The translations under genes and the position numbers were made by a program. The notes below the pieces were generated by a model. The model made no database searches. It was not told the origin of the DNA and was given only the letters and a program-made list of their open reading frames with translations. Below, piece by piece: positions 41,091 through 51,564 of a stretch of DNA of 64,000 bases. Each line of letters starts with the position of its first letter. The first letter of the stretch is position 1. Source of the stretch: an uncultured Pelagibacteraceae bacterium (GTDB lineage: Bacteria > Pseudomonadota > Alphaproteobacteria > Pelagibacterales > Pelagibacteraceae); assembly GCA_902578255.1 (NCBI GenBank), contig CACHCH010000006.1, positions 1 through 64,000 of the forward strand, read 5' to 3'.

Positions 41091-42296
41091 ATGAAAAATC
41101 TGCTAAACAAAAAAATTTTATTTATCATATGTGGTGGAATTTCTGCCTACAAAAGTCTTGAGACAATTAGGCTTTTCAAAAAAAGTGGTGCCGAAATCAA
41201 AACTATACTTACTGCAAGTGCTAAAGAATTTGTAACACCTCTTTCAATTACCGCACTATCTCAAGGCAAAGTTTACAGTGAATTATTCAGTGTAGAAAAC
41301 GAAACGGAAATGGACCATATTTCGCTTTCCAGATGGGCTGATGTAATTGTTATTGCTCCTGCAACTGCAAATACTATTTCAAAGCTGGCTCAGGGCACTA
41401 CTGACGATCTTGCTTCAACTGTTGTTCTGGCTTCAGATAAAAATATTTATTTAGCACCAGCAATGAACGTGAGGATGTGGGAACATAAAACTACCAAAGC
41501 AAATTTAAATAAATTGCATGATTATGGTTATAAATTAATTGGACCTGAAATTGGTGATATGGCTTGTGGAGAATACGGTGAGGGTAAAATGTCTGATCCA
41601 ATAAAAATTGCTGAAGAGATAGACCATTTTTTTTTAAATAAAAAAAGAAATAAAAATTTAAAAGCTTTGGTTACAGCAGGACCTACTAATGAATATATTG
41701 ATCCTGTAAGATTTATAACCAATAAGTCTAGTGGTAAACAAGGCTATGAGATAGCAAAATCTCTTTCTAAAAAGGGATTTGATACAACACTTATTTCAGG
41801 TCCAACTAACTTGGAAATTGATGATGATATTAATCTAATTAACGTTGAAACAGCAGAAGAAATGTTTCTTGCAACTCAAAAAAATTTGCCAACTAATGTA
41901 GCAATTTTTGCAGCAGCTGTAGCTGATTTTAAGTTACAAAAAAAAAATACAAGTAAAATCAAAAAAAAAGAAACCTTAAATTTAAATCTTGAAAAAAACG
42001 TCGATATTTTAAATTATGTTTCCAATCATAATTCAATGAGGCCAAGTCTTGTTATTGGTTTTGCAGCTGAAACTAATAACCACGAAATAAATGCAGAAGA
42101 GAAATTAAATAAAAAAAATTGTGACTGGATAATTTCAAATGATGTTGCAAATAAAAATATAGGATTTAATTCTGATTTTAACGAGGTAACTATTCATTAC
42201 AAAAATAAAAAAAAAAACAACGAAAAACTTTCTTATAAAAAAAAATCTGAAATATCCGATGAAATAGTTGATAGAATTATTGATCAATTAAATTAA
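41091..42296 (+). CDS. coaBC: CoaBC bifunctional phosphopantothenoylcysteine synthetase/decarboxylase
   Basis: GGISAYKSLETIR, APAMNVRMWEH, AGPTNEYIDPVRFITNKSSGKQGYEIA. Confidence 0.96.
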   Translation: MKNLLNKKILFIICGGISAYKSLETIRLFKKSGAEIKTILTASAKEFVTPLSITALSQGKVYSELFSVENETEMDHISLSRWADVIVIAPATANTISKLAQGTTDDLASTVVLASDKNIYLAPAMNVRMWEHKTTKANLNKLHDYGYKLIGPEIGDMACGEYGEGKMSDPIKIAEEIDHFFLNKKRNKNLKALVTAGPTNEYIDPVRFITNKSSGKQGYEIAKSLSKKGFDTTLISGPTNLEIDDDINLINVETAEEMFLATQKNLPTNVAIFAAAVADFKLQKKNTSKIKKKETLNLNLEKNVDILNYVSNHNSMRPSLVIGFAAETNNHEINAEEKLNKKNCDWIISNDVANKNIGFNSDFNEVTIHYKNKKKNNEKLSYKKKSEISDEIVDRIIDQLN

Positions 42297-42733
42297 TGGC
42301 AAAGGTTCTAATCAAAAAATTAGCTTCATCTGTTAAATTACCTTGTTATAAAACTAATGGGGCTTCTGGAATGGATTTAATGGCTTTTATTTCTGAACCA
42401 ATAATTCTTAAACCACAATCTTCAAGTTTAGTACCAACAGGTATTTCTGTTGCTTTTTCAGAAGAATTTGAAATACAAATAAGGCCAAGATCTGGTTTAG
42501 CAGCTAAAAATAATATTAGCGTATTAAATACTCCCGGGACAATTGACAGTGATTACAGGGGTGAAATAAAAGTTATTGTTTTTAATCATGGAAATAAAGA
42601 ATTTATAATTAATAATAATGATAGAATAGCACAAATGATTTTAACACCTGTTGTTAAAATGGAACTTGAAGAAACAGAAACTTTGCCAGAAACAATTCGA
42701 GGAGAGGGTGGATTTGGCTCAACTGGAAAATGA
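42296..42733 (+). CDS. dut: dUTPase
   Basis: GASGMDLMA, RPRSGLAAKN, GTIDSDYRGEI, RGEGGFGSTGK. Confidence 0.97.
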   Translation: MAKVLIKKLASSVKLPCYKTNGASGMDLMAFISEPIILKPQSSSLVPTGISVAFSEEFEIQIRPRSGLAAKNNISVLNTPGTIDSDYRGEIKVIVFNHGNKEFIINNNDRIAQMILTPVVKMELEETETLPETIRGEGGFGSTGK

Positions 42734-43470
42734 GAGCAAAATTAAATAAAAAAGAAATAGAAAAGTTCTCTCGTCAAATTATTTTAAAAAATGTAGGCGC
42801 ACTTGGTCAAAGAAAAATACGAGAAGCAAAAGTTTTAATTATTGGAATGGGGGGCTTAGGTTGTCCAGCTGCAGAATTTTTAATACGATCAGGAATTGGA
42901 ACACTAGGTCTTGCAGACTATGATACAGTTGGTTTATCAAATATACATCGACAAATTTTATATTCTGAGAAAGATATTAATAAGTCAAAAGTTAAAATTT
43001 CAAAAAAAAAGTTGAATGAAATAAATCCAAAAACAAAGATAAATATTTTTGATTACAAGCTTGATAAAATTAAATTAAATAAAATTATCAAAGATTATGA
43101 TTACATTATTGATGGCACGGACAACTTTGAAAGTAAGTTTCTAATCAATGATTTGAGTTTAAAGTATAAAAAATTTCTTGTAGCTGGTGCTATAAGTAAG
43201 TTTGATGGTCATATTTTCAATTTTGATTTTAAAATTAAAAAAAATCCAAGTTTAAGAGATTTTTATCAGGAAGATATTGTTACCAATGATATTTTAAATT
43301 GTGAGTATGATGGTATTTTAGGTACAGTAGCAGGAATTGTTGGCACAATGCAAGCAAATGAAATTTTAAAAAAAATTCTTAATATTGGTCAAAATTTAAA
43401 CGGATTTGTTTTAATTCTAGATTTACTAAATTTAAGTATAAGAAGAGTAAAATTAAGGAAAAGAAAATAA
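42730..43470 (+). CDS. ThiF/MoeB/HesA-family adenylyltransferase
   Basis: FSRQIILKNVGALGQRKI, IGMGGLGCPAAEFLIRSGIG, DGTDNFESKFLIND. Confidence 0.92.
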   Translation: MRAKLNKKEIEKFSRQIILKNVGALGQRKIREAKVLIIGMGGLGCPAAEFLIRSGIGTLGLADYDTVGLSNIHRQILYSEKDINKSKVKISKKKLNEINPKTKINIFDYKLDKIKLNKIIKDYDYIIDGTDNFESKFLINDLSLKYKKFLVAGAISKFDGHIFNFDFKIKKNPSLRDFYQEDIVTNDILNCEYDGILGTVAGIVGTMQANEILKKILNIGQNLNGFVLILDLLNLSIRRVKLRKRK

Positions 43471-43922
43471 TGATTTTAAAAATTAAAGAAATTTCTATGT
43501 CGCTTTGTTTATTATTTTATTGCTCTATCAGCTCTGCAAACGAAATATTTTTATCCTTAAAGAAAAGTAAAGTTAATGTTCGTTATGGTCCAAGTTTTGA
43601 CTCTGATGTTAAGTATGTTTATAAAAAAATAAATCTTCCCATAAAACAAATAGATAAAAAAGAAAATTTTAGAAGAATAATTGACCTAAAGAGTAATAGT
43701 GGTTGGATACACGTTTCACAATTAAAAAAATTTAATTCAGTTATTGCAACAAATGATAAAATTTTATTCAAAAAACCTACATCGTTTGCAAAACCCATAG
43801 CATTAATAAAAAAGGGAAGGTTATTAATTGTTCAAAAATGTGAAAAAAATTGGTGTGAAATAAAAACTGACAATTTTAATGGATGGATTAAAACAGACAA
43901 TCTTTGGGGTTTAACTAACTAA
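43470..43922 (+). CDS. Secreted SH3-domain protein
   Basis: Signal peptide, VNVRYGPSFDSDVKYVYKK, NWCEIKTDNFNGWI. Confidence 0.85.
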   Translation: MILKIKEISMSLCLLFYCSISSANEIFLSLKKSKVNVRYGPSFDSDVKYVYKKINLPIKQIDKKENFRRIIDLKSNSGWIHVSQLKKFNSVIATNDKILFKKPTSFAKPIALIKKGRLLIVQKCEKNWCEIKTDNFNGWIKTDNLWGLTN

Positions 43923-44508
43923 AATCTTCAGACAAAGAGGCTATATTTTCTTTGCTTAATTTAGTGGTGTGAGAGTATTCTTTGTGATCCATTCCAAGTT
44001 CAATATTAACATCACTCGATTTAAATTTTTGAATTTGTTCATCCGTAAAATTAAAATGTATAAATTGAACTGAAGAAGCCTTACCCTCAGCAGAAGTTCT
44101 GTCAACGTCCTCTTCAGGAACAGCTTTAATAGTCTCACCATTTAGCTTCATAAATACCATTTCTTCAATTCCACCAACTTTACCTAAAAAAGCCGCTCTA
44201 GATATAGGGTTATCTATTTCAAACATAAGTGTGGCTGTTAACTCTTTTCCATTTGGAATTAATGGATTGTATGCAATTAACTCATCCTGAAGCTGTTCGT
44301 CTCCCCCTTTTTCAATGTAGAGCATTTCTTGAACTTGAGCTAACATTGTCTCATAGCTTTCAAAATAAAATGTAGCATAAGGACCTAATGCAACTCTTCG
44401 ATTTTTTTTAAAATTTACAATATTTTTTCTTAATTCTTTTCTATCTCTTATATAAGCATCTAACGGCATTATATCAGATTTTTGTATCTCTCTTTTCTCT
44501 TTTGGCAT
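43915..44508 (-). CDS. DUF3501-family protein
   Basis: DAYIRDRKELRKNIVNFKKNRRVALGPYATFYFESYETMLAQVQEML; next to CCG Fe-S protein and rubrerythrin. Confidence 0.8.
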   Translation of the reverse strand: MPKEKREIQKSDIMPLDAYIRDRKELRKNIVNFKKNRRVALGPYATFYFESYETMLAQVQEMLYIEKGGDEQLQDELIAYNPLIPNGKELTATLMFEIDNPISRAAFLGKVGGIEEMVFMKLNGETIKAVPEEDVDRTSAEGKASSVQFIHFNFTDEQIQKFKSSDVNIELGMDHKEYSHTTKLSKENIASLSEDFS

Positions 44509-44510
44509 GA

Positions 44511-45890
44511 TTATAATCTATAACTTTTTGCCATAAGTTCTATTGGATGTAGTGCCTCATCATTAGAAATATTAGTATCTACTTCTAACTGTTTTAAATG
44601 CTTTCCAGCTAAAGGACAATCAGATGCCATGTACTTATTATTTTTATTTTTTATTTGTCTTGCAGTTGGCCTTCCAACTTTATTTGCTAAATCATGTGTT
44701 TCCTTCATCACTCCAAAGGTTCCACCATGGCCTGCACATCTTTCGACAACATCAATTTTTACGTTAGGAATATTTTTTAACATATCTCTAGCTTTTATTC
44801 CCATATTCTGAGCTCTTGCATGACACGCATGGTGAACCGTAACGCCTCCATCAATTTCCTCTAATCCTTCAGCCAATCCCTCGTTATTAGCAATATCAAC
44901 CACATACTCGTCAATATCCATTACATTTGAAGATAATTTTTTTACATTTTCACTTTCAGGTAATAACAAGGGCCATTCAAATTTTAACATTAAGCCACAG
45001 CTTGCAGTTAAAGTTATTACTTTGTAGCCTTTATCAATCCAATCAATTAAATCTTTTGATACTTTTTTGGCTTGTTCAACGACTTTTGGAAGATCGGCCT
45101 GTTCCAAGAAAGGCATTCCACAACAGCCTGGGTAAGCCTCTTGAACTTCTACACCATTCTTTTTTAAAACTTTTAATGCAGCTACACCTGTATTTTTTTT
45201 ATTAAAATTTACAAAACATGTTGAATATATTACAACTTTTCTATCTTTATTGATCACTTCATAAGTAATTTTATTATTGTTCTTTTTAAAAAAGTTTGAA
45301 AATGTCTCTGAGTTATATTTTGGTAACTGAACTCGTTTATCTATTCCAGATATGAATTCTAAAATTTTTCTTATAAATTTATTTTTTATATTTGATGCCC
45401 AATTTACAAATTTAGAGAACATAACTCCAATTTTTGCATTTCTATCAATTTTAGCTAATTGAGCTGGTATAGTTGGCAATTTTCCTAACTTCTTCTGAGC
45501 AGTTCTGTACCTCAACATTAAATGAGGAAAATCTAAATCAAAATCGTGAGGAGGGACATAAGGACATTTAGTCATAAAGCACATATCACATAAAGTACAA
45601 GCGTCTACAACTGGTGCAAATTGATCACTGGATAAACTCTCAACATCTTCATCTTTAGACTCATCAATCATATCAAATAATTTTGGGAAAGAGTCGCAAA
45701 GATTAAAGCATCTTCTGCAACCATGACAGATATCAAATACTCTTCTCATTTCTGAGTCTAATTTTTCAGGATTTAAAAAATCAGGGTGCTCAAAATCAAT
45801 TGGATGTCTAGTTGGTGCATCTAAGCTACCTTCTTTGCTCATAATTTTTGAATTTTTATTTGGATTTTTAGTGGACAAGTTACTGTCCAC
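44511..45890 (-). CDS. Fe-S oxidoreductase with 4Fe-4S and CCG (heterodisulfide-reductase-like) domains
   Basis: CHGCRRCFNLCDSFP, CTLCDMCFMTKCPYVPP, YPGCCGMPFLEQ, ERCAGHGGTFG. Confidence 0.9.
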   Translation of the reverse strand: MDSNLSTKNPNKNSKIMSKEGSLDAPTRHPIDFEHPDFLNPEKLDSEMRRVFDICHGCRRCFNLCDSFPKLFDMIDESKDEDVESLSSDQFAPVVDACTLCDMCFMTKCPYVPPHDFDLDFPHLMLRYRTAQKKLGKLPTIPAQLAKIDRNAKIGVMFSKFVNWASNIKNKFIRKILEFISGIDKRVQLPKYNSETFSNFFKKNNNKITYEVINKDRKVVIYSTCFVNFNKKNTGVAALKVLKKNGVEVQEAYPGCCGMPFLEQADLPKVVEQAKKVSKDLIDWIDKGYKVITLTASCGLMLKFEWPLLLPESENVKKLSSNVMDIDEYVVDIANNEGLAEGLEEIDGGVTVHHACHARAQNMGIKARDMLKNIPNVKIDVVERCAGHGGTFGVMKETHDLANKVGRPTARQIKNKNNKYMASDCPLAGKHLKQLEVDTNISNDEALHPIELMAKSYRL

Positions 45891-45902
45891 TAAACGAATT
45901 AA

Positions 45903-46319
45903 TTAGCTAATAGACTCTAAAGTTTTTTGGAATTTACCAGCATGAGATTTTTCAGCTTTTGCTAAAGTTTCAAACCAGTCAGCAATTTCTTCAAAACCTT
46001 CTTCTCTAGCTGTTTTGGCCATACCTGGGTACATATCAGTGTACTCATGTGTTTCACCTTGCACAGCTGATGCTAAATTTGCTTTAGTTTCACCAATTGG
46101 CATACCAGTTCCAGGATCTCCAACTTCTTCTAAATACTCTAGATGACCATGCGCGTGGCCTGTTTCACCTTCGGCAGTTGATCTAAAAACTGTAGCTACA
46201 TCATTGTATCCTTCGATGTCAGCCTTTTGTGCGAAGTAAAGATATCTTCTGTTTGCTTGACTTTCGCCAGCAAAAGCTTCCTTTAAATTTTCTTCAGTTT
46301 TACTTCCTTTTAATGACAT
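45903..46319 (-). CDS. Rubrerythrin
   Basis: Diiron ExxH motifs ([53 protein letters not shown]). Confidence 0.93.
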   Translation of the reverse strand: MSLKGSKTEENLKEAFAGESQANRRYLYFAQKADIEGYNDVATVFRSTAEGETGHAHGHLEYLEEVGDPGTGMPIGETKANLASAVQGETHEYTDMYPGMAKTAREEGFEEIADWFETLAKAEKSHAGKFQKTLESIS

Positions 46320-46348
46320 TTTATTCTCCTTAAATTAATGATTATAAA

Positions 46349-46376
46349 AATATAATACTTCTAAAATGATTGTCAA
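46349..46376 (-). promoter_or_regulatory. Promoter of rubrerythrin operon
   Basis: Reverse strand TTGACA (46376..46371), 16-nt spacer, TATATT (46354..46349); AAGGAG SD before ATG 46319. Confidence 0.65.
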
Positions 46377-46379
46377 CAG

Positions 46380-46396
46380 TTTAGAATAATTATAAT
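46380..46396. promoter_or_regulatory. Candidate Fur-superfamily (Irr/PerR-type) operator upstream of rubrerythrin
   Basis: TTTAGAATAATTATAAT, imperfect dyad lying 3 bp upstream of the -35. Confidence 0.6.
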
Positions 46397-46425
46397 TTAT
46401 AATTTAAGTAATTGATTTTATTGAA

Positions 46426-46854
46426 TTAATTTTGATTTTGATTATCACTCGCAACTCTGACCAAAACTTCCACTGAATTAATTTTTTTTCCAGTTATATT
46501 GTTTTTAACCTTAACACTTTCTATCTCGTTCTCATTACAGTCTATTAACTGATGAGTATCTTCATCATAAAAATGGTGATGAACAGAAGTGTTAGTATCA
46601 AAATAGCTTTTGTTTGAATTTATTGATATTTCTTTCAAATATCCTTTTTTTTGTAAAGCATGAACAGTGTTATAAACTGTTGCAAGTGATATTTTTTCAT
46701 TCAATTCTTCAGATATTTTTTTAACAAGATCGTTGATTGTAAAGTGAAAAGTTTTTTCTCTATTGAACAAAACCTCACAAATTTTAATCCTTTGCTTTGT
46801 AGGTCTGAGCCCAGTTTCTCTTAATTTTTCAATAAAACTGAAGTTTTTTGTCAT
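46426..46854 (-). CDS. irr: Fur-superfamily regulator, Irr-like
   Basis: LRPTKQRIKICEVLF, ISLATVYNTVHALQKKGYLKEI, SKSYFDTNTSVHHHFYDEDTHQLIDC (Irr-like HHH motif). Confidence 0.82.
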   Translation of the reverse strand: MTKNFSFIEKLRETGLRPTKQRIKICEVLFNREKTFHFTINDLVKKISEELNEKISLATVYNTVHALQKKGYLKEISINSNKSYFDTNTSVHHHFYDEDTHQLIDCNENEIESVKVKNNITGKKINSVEVLVRVASDNQNQN

Positions 46855-46859
46855 ATTTC

Positions 46860-46876
46860 TTTATAATAATTCTAAA
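46860..46876. promoter_or_regulatory. Second candidate Irr/PerR-type operator, between irr-like gene and fabA
   Basis: TTTATAATAATTCTAAA; reverse complement TTTAGAATTATTATAAA differs from the first 16 bp of the other box only at the centre. Confidence 0.6.
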
Positions 46877-46947
46877 CTAAGATTAAATTGTATTGTTTTA
46901 TTATATTATATTATCATTAAATCAAGTAATAAGGGAACTCAATTTTT

Positions 46948-47448
46948 ATGAAAAAAAACTCCTACAGCTACGATGACCTAATTACTTGCGGAAATGGTGA
47001 TCTTTTTGGCCCTGGTAATGCTAAATTACCCCTTCCTCCAATGCTTATGTTTGATAGAATAACAGAGATTAATGACAATAATGGGGCCTATAAAAAAGGA
47101 TCTTTAAAGGCTGAGCTAGATATTAAAAATGATCTTTGGTTCTTTGATTGTCATTTTAAATCTGACCCCGTTATGCCTGGTTGCTTAGGGTTAGACGCTA
47201 TGTGGCAGCTGGTAGGTTTTTACCTAGGTTGGCTAGGAAATCCTGGCAAGGGTAGAGCACTAGGTGTTGGAACAGTAAAATTTACTGGTGAAGTTTTGCA
47301 AAGTGTAAAAAATGTAAGGTATGAAATAGATATGAAAAAAATTATGTCACCAGGAGGTACGACTGTTGGTCTTGCTAATGGAGTAGTTTTTGCAGATGAT
47401 AAAAAAATATATTCAGCAGATAGTTTAAAAGTAGGATTGTTTAAATAA
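46948..47448 (+). CDS. fabA: 3-hydroxydecanoyl-ACP dehydratase
   Basis: [43 protein letters not shown]. Confidence 0.97.
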   Translation: MKKNSYSYDDLITCGNGDLFGPGNAKLPLPPMLMFDRITEINDNNGAYKKGSLKAELDIKNDLWFFDCHFKSDPVMPGCLGLDAMWQLVGFYLGWLGNPGKGRALGVGTVKFTGEVLQSVKNVRYEIDMKKIMSPGGTTVGLANGVVFADDKKIYSADSLKVGLFK

Positions 47449-48659
47449 TGAGAAGAGTAGTAATTACAGGTTTGGGTGTTGTTTCATGCTTGGGTAATAA
47501 TCAAGAAGAAGTACATCAGTCATTATTGAAAACAAAGTCTGGAATATCTTTTAGTGAAGAATATAAAGAACACAATTTAAAAAGTCATGTACATGGTAAG
47601 CCAAACATAAAACTTGAAGATTATATTGATAGAAAAACAATAAGATTCATGGGTTCTGGTTCTGCTTATAACTATATTGCAATGAAGGAAGCTATTGAAG
47701 ACTCTGGATTAGAGGACAGTGAAGTAAGTAATTTTAAGACAGGAATTGTAATGGGTTCGGGTGGACCCTCAATTGAAAATGTAATTCTAGCAGCTGATAA
47801 GACTAGGGCTAAAACCCCAAAATTAATGGGACCATTCATTGTACCAAGAACCATGGCTAGTACAGCATCAGCTACACTTGCTGTTCCATTTAAAATTAAA
47901 GGGACGAACTACACAATGAGTTCTGCTTGTGCAACAAGTGGCCACTGTATTGGAAACTCAATGGAATTAATTCAAATGGGAAAACAAGATGTTGTTTTTG
48001 CAGGTGGTAGTGAAGAGATACACTGGGCGATGACTGCAATGTTTGATGCCATGACAGCCTTATCTTCAAAATATAATGATACACCAGAGACTGCATCAAG
48101 AGCGTATGATAAAACAAGAGATGGTTTCGTAATTGCTGGTGGTGGTGGAGTGTTAGTGCTAGAAGAATACGAACATGCTAAAGCAAGAGGGGCTAAAATA
48201 TACGCAGAATTAACCGGTTATGGGGCAACCTCGGATGGATATGATATGGTGGCTCCATCAGGAGAAGGTGCTGTAAGATGTATGAAGATGGCTATGGCTA
48301 CATCAAAAAATAAAATTGATTATATTAATACTCATGGAACATCTACTCCAGTTGGAGACATTACAGAATTAAATGCAGTAAAAGAAGCTTTTGGAAATGA
48401 AATTCCAAAAATTAGTTCAACAAAATCTTTGTCAGGTCATCCCTTGGGAGCCGCATCCGTTCATGAAGCGATATATTGTTTAATTATGATGAAAAATAAT
48501 TTTATAGCAGGATCTGCTAATATTAATGAAATGGATGACGAGGCTAAAAGATTTCCAATAGTTGCTAAAACTGAGACAGAAGTAACTTTAAATACAGTAA
48601 TGTCTAATAGTTTTGGTTTTGGTGGAACCAATGCTGCTTTAATTTTCGAGAAGATATAA
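47448..48659 (+). CDS. fabB: 3-oxoacyl-ACP synthase I
   Basis: [14 protein letters not shown] active-site Cys, [22 protein letters not shown]. Confidence 0.96.
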   Translation: MRRVVITGLGVVSCLGNNQEEVHQSLLKTKSGISFSEEYKEHNLKSHVHGKPNIKLEDYIDRKTIRFMGSGSAYNYIAMKEAIEDSGLEDSEVSNFKTGIVMGSGGPSIENVILAADKTRAKTPKLMGPFIVPRTMASTASATLAVPFKIKGTNYTMSSACATSGHCIGNSMELIQMGKQDVVFAGGSEEIHWAMTAMFDAMTALSSKYNDTPETASRAYDKTRDGFVIAGGGGVLVLEEYEHAKARGAKIYAELTGYGATSDGYDMVAPSGEGAVRCMKMAMATSKNKIDYINTHGTSTPVGDITELNAVKEAFGNEIPKISSTKSLSGHPLGAASVHEAIYCLIMMKNNFIAGSANINEMDDEAKRFPIVAKTETEVTLNTVMSNSFGFGGTNAALIFEKI

Positions 48660-48661
48660 TT

Positions 48662-49447
48662 ATGAGCTTGATGAAAGGTAAAAAAGGATTGGTAATGGGT
48701 GTTGCCAATGAAAGATCTATTGCTTGGGGTATTTCACAAAAACTTTCAGAAGCAGGAGCAGAACTAGCATTTACTTATTTAGGAGATGCATTAAAAAAAA
48801 GAGTTATTCCATTAGCTGAAAAATTAAATTCAAAAGTTACATTTAGCTGTGATGTAGAAAAGAAAGATGATGTAACAAAGTTGTTTGAAGATGTTAAATC
48901 ACAATGGGGTGAGATTGACTTTATAGTACATGCAATTGCTTTTTCAGATAAATCAGAGTTATCTGGTGAATATTTAAACACAACTAGAGAAAACTTTTTA
49001 AGAAGTATGTTAATTTCATGTTTTTCATTTACTGAAGTTGCAAAAGAGGCATCCAAAGTAATGAAAGAAGGCGGAAGTTTAATCACATTAAGTTATGAAG
49101 CTAATAAAGCTATTCCAAATTATAATGTAATGGGTGTTTGTAAAGCTGCATTAGAGTCTAGTGTTAAATATCTTGCAAGAGATTTGGGTGCTAAAGGTAT
49201 TAGGGTTAATGCTATAAGTGCTGGACCTATTAAAACGCTAGCAGCATCTGCAATCGGAGATGCAAAATTCCTTTATAAATGGAACGAAGACCATTCATTG
49301 CTCAAAAGAAATGTGGATATTCATGATGTTGGAAATTCAGCTTTATATCTATTGAGTGACCTTGCAAACGGTGTTACGGGTGAAATTCACTATGTAGATG
49401 CTGGATATAATAAGGTTGGGATGCCAGATCCTAAGAATATTACTTAA
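48662..49447 (+). CDS. fabI: Enoyl-ACP reductase (NADH)
   Basis: GKKGLVMGVANERSIAWGI, YNVMGVCKAALESSVKYLA, DAGYN. Confidence 0.96.
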   Translation: MSLMKGKKGLVMGVANERSIAWGISQKLSEAGAELAFTYLGDALKKRVIPLAEKLNSKVTFSCDVEKKDDVTKLFEDVKSQWGEIDFIVHAIAFSDKSELSGEYLNTTRENFLRSMLISCFSFTEVAKEASKVMKEGGSLITLSYEANKAIPNYNVMGVCKAALESSVKYLARDLGAKGIRVNAISAGPIKTLAASAIGDAKFLYKWNEDHSLLKRNVDIHDVGNSALYLLSDLANGVTGEIHYVDAGYNKVGMPDPKNIT

Positions 49448-49452
49448 TAAAA

Positions 49453-49473
49453 TGGCAGGATTTGAACCTGCCA
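49453..49473 (-). terminator. Stem-loop at pnp 3' end with a tRNA T-arm-like loop
   Basis: Reverse strand TGGCAGG-TTCAAAT-CCTGCCA followed by TTTTA; 7-bp perfect stem. Confidence 0.6.
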
Positions 49474-49487
49474 CTCTCTAGTTTTGA

Positions 49488-51560
49488 TTATTCAGAAGCT
49501 TGTTTCATAGAGAGTTTAACTTTACCTCTATCGAAACCAATCACTTTAACTTTTACTTCGTCACCTTCTTTGACAACGTCAGTAACTTTTGCAACTCTTT
49601 TGCCTGCCAGTTCTGAAATATGAACAAGTCCATCTTGTTTTCCTAAGAAATTAACAAATGCACCAAACTCCATAATTTTCATCACCTTACCTGAATAGAT
49701 TTTATTCATTTCAGCTTTTGCAGTAATGTCTTTGATCATTTGCATAGCAATGTTTCTAGATTCTTCATCTGGAGCAGCAACTGTTACAACTCCTTCATCA
49801 TTTACATCTACTTTTGCACCTGATTTTTCAACAATCTCTCTAATTGTTGCTCCTCCTTTTCCAATAACGGCAGCAATATCTTTTTTATCAACAGTTACTT
49901 GTTCCATTTTTGGAGTGTGTTTTCCAACATTAGATCTAGATTCGCCTAAAGCTTTATTCATTTCACCTAAAATATGAATTCTACCATCTTTAGCCTGCTT
50001 CAAAGCCTGCTCCATGATTTCAAAAGTGATACCAGTAATTTTGATATCCATTTGAAGTGAAGTAATTCCGTCTTTTGTTCCAGCAACTTTAAAGTCCATA
50101 TCACCTAAGTGATCTTCGTCACCTAAAATATCTGATAAGACGCTAAAATCATCACCTTCTTTAATTAAACCCATTGCAATACCTGCAACAGGTTCTTTAA
50201 TTGGAACACCCGCATCCATTAATGCTAAAGATGCTCCACAAACAGTAGCCATAGAAGAAGATCCATTAGACTCTGTAATCTCTGATACTATTCTAAAAGT
50301 ATATGGAAACGACTCTTTTGAGGGTAATGAAGAGTTAATTGCTCTCCAAGCTAGTTTTCCATGACCAATTTCACGTCTACCAGTTCCAATTCTTCCAGTT
50401 TCACCGACTGAAAAAGGAGGAAAATTGTAGTGAAGCATAAATCTTTCCCTTTGAAGACCATCTAGACTTTCAATTCTTTGTTCATCATCTGATGTTCCTA
50501 AAGTAGTTACAACAATCGCTTGCGTTTCTCCTCTGGTAAACAAAGCAGAACCGTGGGTTCTTGGTAAAACACCAACTTCACATGAGATAGGTCTTACATC
50601 AGACAATCCTCTACCATCAATTCTGTTTTTATTTTTAAGGATATCAGTTCTAACAATTTTCTTCTCTAGATTTTTAAGCTGAGAGTTAACATCAAGATCA
50701 GAATAGTTTTCATTCTCTTCAAAAAGTTTTTTAGCTTTATCAGTAATTTCTGAAATTTGATTTGATCTATCTTGCTTATCTCTAGTTGCAAAAGCTTTCT
50801 TAAGGTCTTCTGTAAAAGTTTCTACAAGTTTTTTCTTAACCTCGGATAGATCTTTCTTTTCAACAGTCCACTCAGGTTTTCTACATTCTTTTGCAAGTTC
50901 CTCAATCATTTCAATCACTGGAACAAATCCTTCATGACCAAATTTAACTGCTGCTAACATTACTTCTTCTGATAGACCTGATGTTTCAGATTCAACCATA
51001 AGCACTGCATCTTTAGTACCTGCTACAACTAAGTCTAAACTTGAGTTTTCTAACTCCTCTTTTGATGGATTAAGAATATACTTGCCATCAATATAACCAA
51101 CTCTAGAGGCTCCTACAGGACCCATAAATGGCATTCCTGAAATAGCTAAAGCTGCAGATGAAGCTGTAATTGCTAGAATATCTGGTTGGTTTTCTTTGTC
51201 GTAAGAAATTACTGTTGGCAACAACTGTACTTCATTTTTAAATTCATCAGGAAACAAAGGTCTGATAGGTCTATCAATTAATCTTGAGATTAATGTTTCA
51301 CTTTCAGTTGGTCTTGCTTCTCTTTTAAAATATCCACCAGGAATCTTTCCACCTGCATAGTATTTTTCTTGATAATTAACTGATAAAGGAAAATAATCCA
51401 TATCTGGATTTACTTTCTTTGCTCCGACCACTGTTGCTAGAATAACTGTTTCACCACATGTTGCAATGATTGCTCCGTCTGCTTGTCTTGCTACTTTACC
51501 TGTTTCTAAACTTATTTTCTTTCCTGCTACTTCTATTTCCTTCTTGTGTACTTTAAACAT
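49488..51560 (-). CDS. pnp: Polyribonucleotide nucleotidyltransferase
   Basis: Two RNase PH domains, KH ([12 protein letters not shown]) and S1 ([13 protein letters not shown]) domains. Confidence 0.98.
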   Translation of the reverse strand: MFKVHKKEIEVAGKKISLETGKVARQADGAIIATCGETVILATVVGAKKVNPDMDYFPLSVNYQEKYYAGGKIPGGYFKREARPTESETLISRLIDRPIRPLFPDEFKNEVQLLPTVISYDKENQPDILAITASSAALAISGMPFMGPVGASRVGYIDGKYILNPSKEELENSSLDLVVAGTKDAVLMVESETSGLSEEVMLAAVKFGHEGFVPVIEMIEELAKECRKPEWTVEKKDLSEVKKKLVETFTEDLKKAFATRDKQDRSNQISEITDKAKKLFEENENYSDLDVNSQLKNLEKKIVRTDILKNKNRIDGRGLSDVRPISCEVGVLPRTHGSALFTRGETQAIVVTTLGTSDDEQRIESLDGLQRERFMLHYNFPPFSVGETGRIGTGRREIGHGKLAWRAINSSLPSKESFPYTFRIVSEITESNGSSSMATVCGASLALMDAGVPIKEPVAGIAMGLIKEGDDFSVLSDILGDEDHLGDMDFKVAGTKDGITSLQMDIKITGITFEIMEQALKQAKDGRIHILGEMNKALGESRSNVGKHTPKMEQVTVDKKDIAAVIGKGGATIREIVEKSGAKVDVNDEGVVTVAAPDEESRNIAMQMIKDITAKAEMNKIYSGKVMKIMEFGAFVNFLGKQDGLVHISELAGKRVAKVTDVVKEGDEVKVKVIGFDRGKVKLSMKQASE

Positions 51561-51564
51561 TTCA

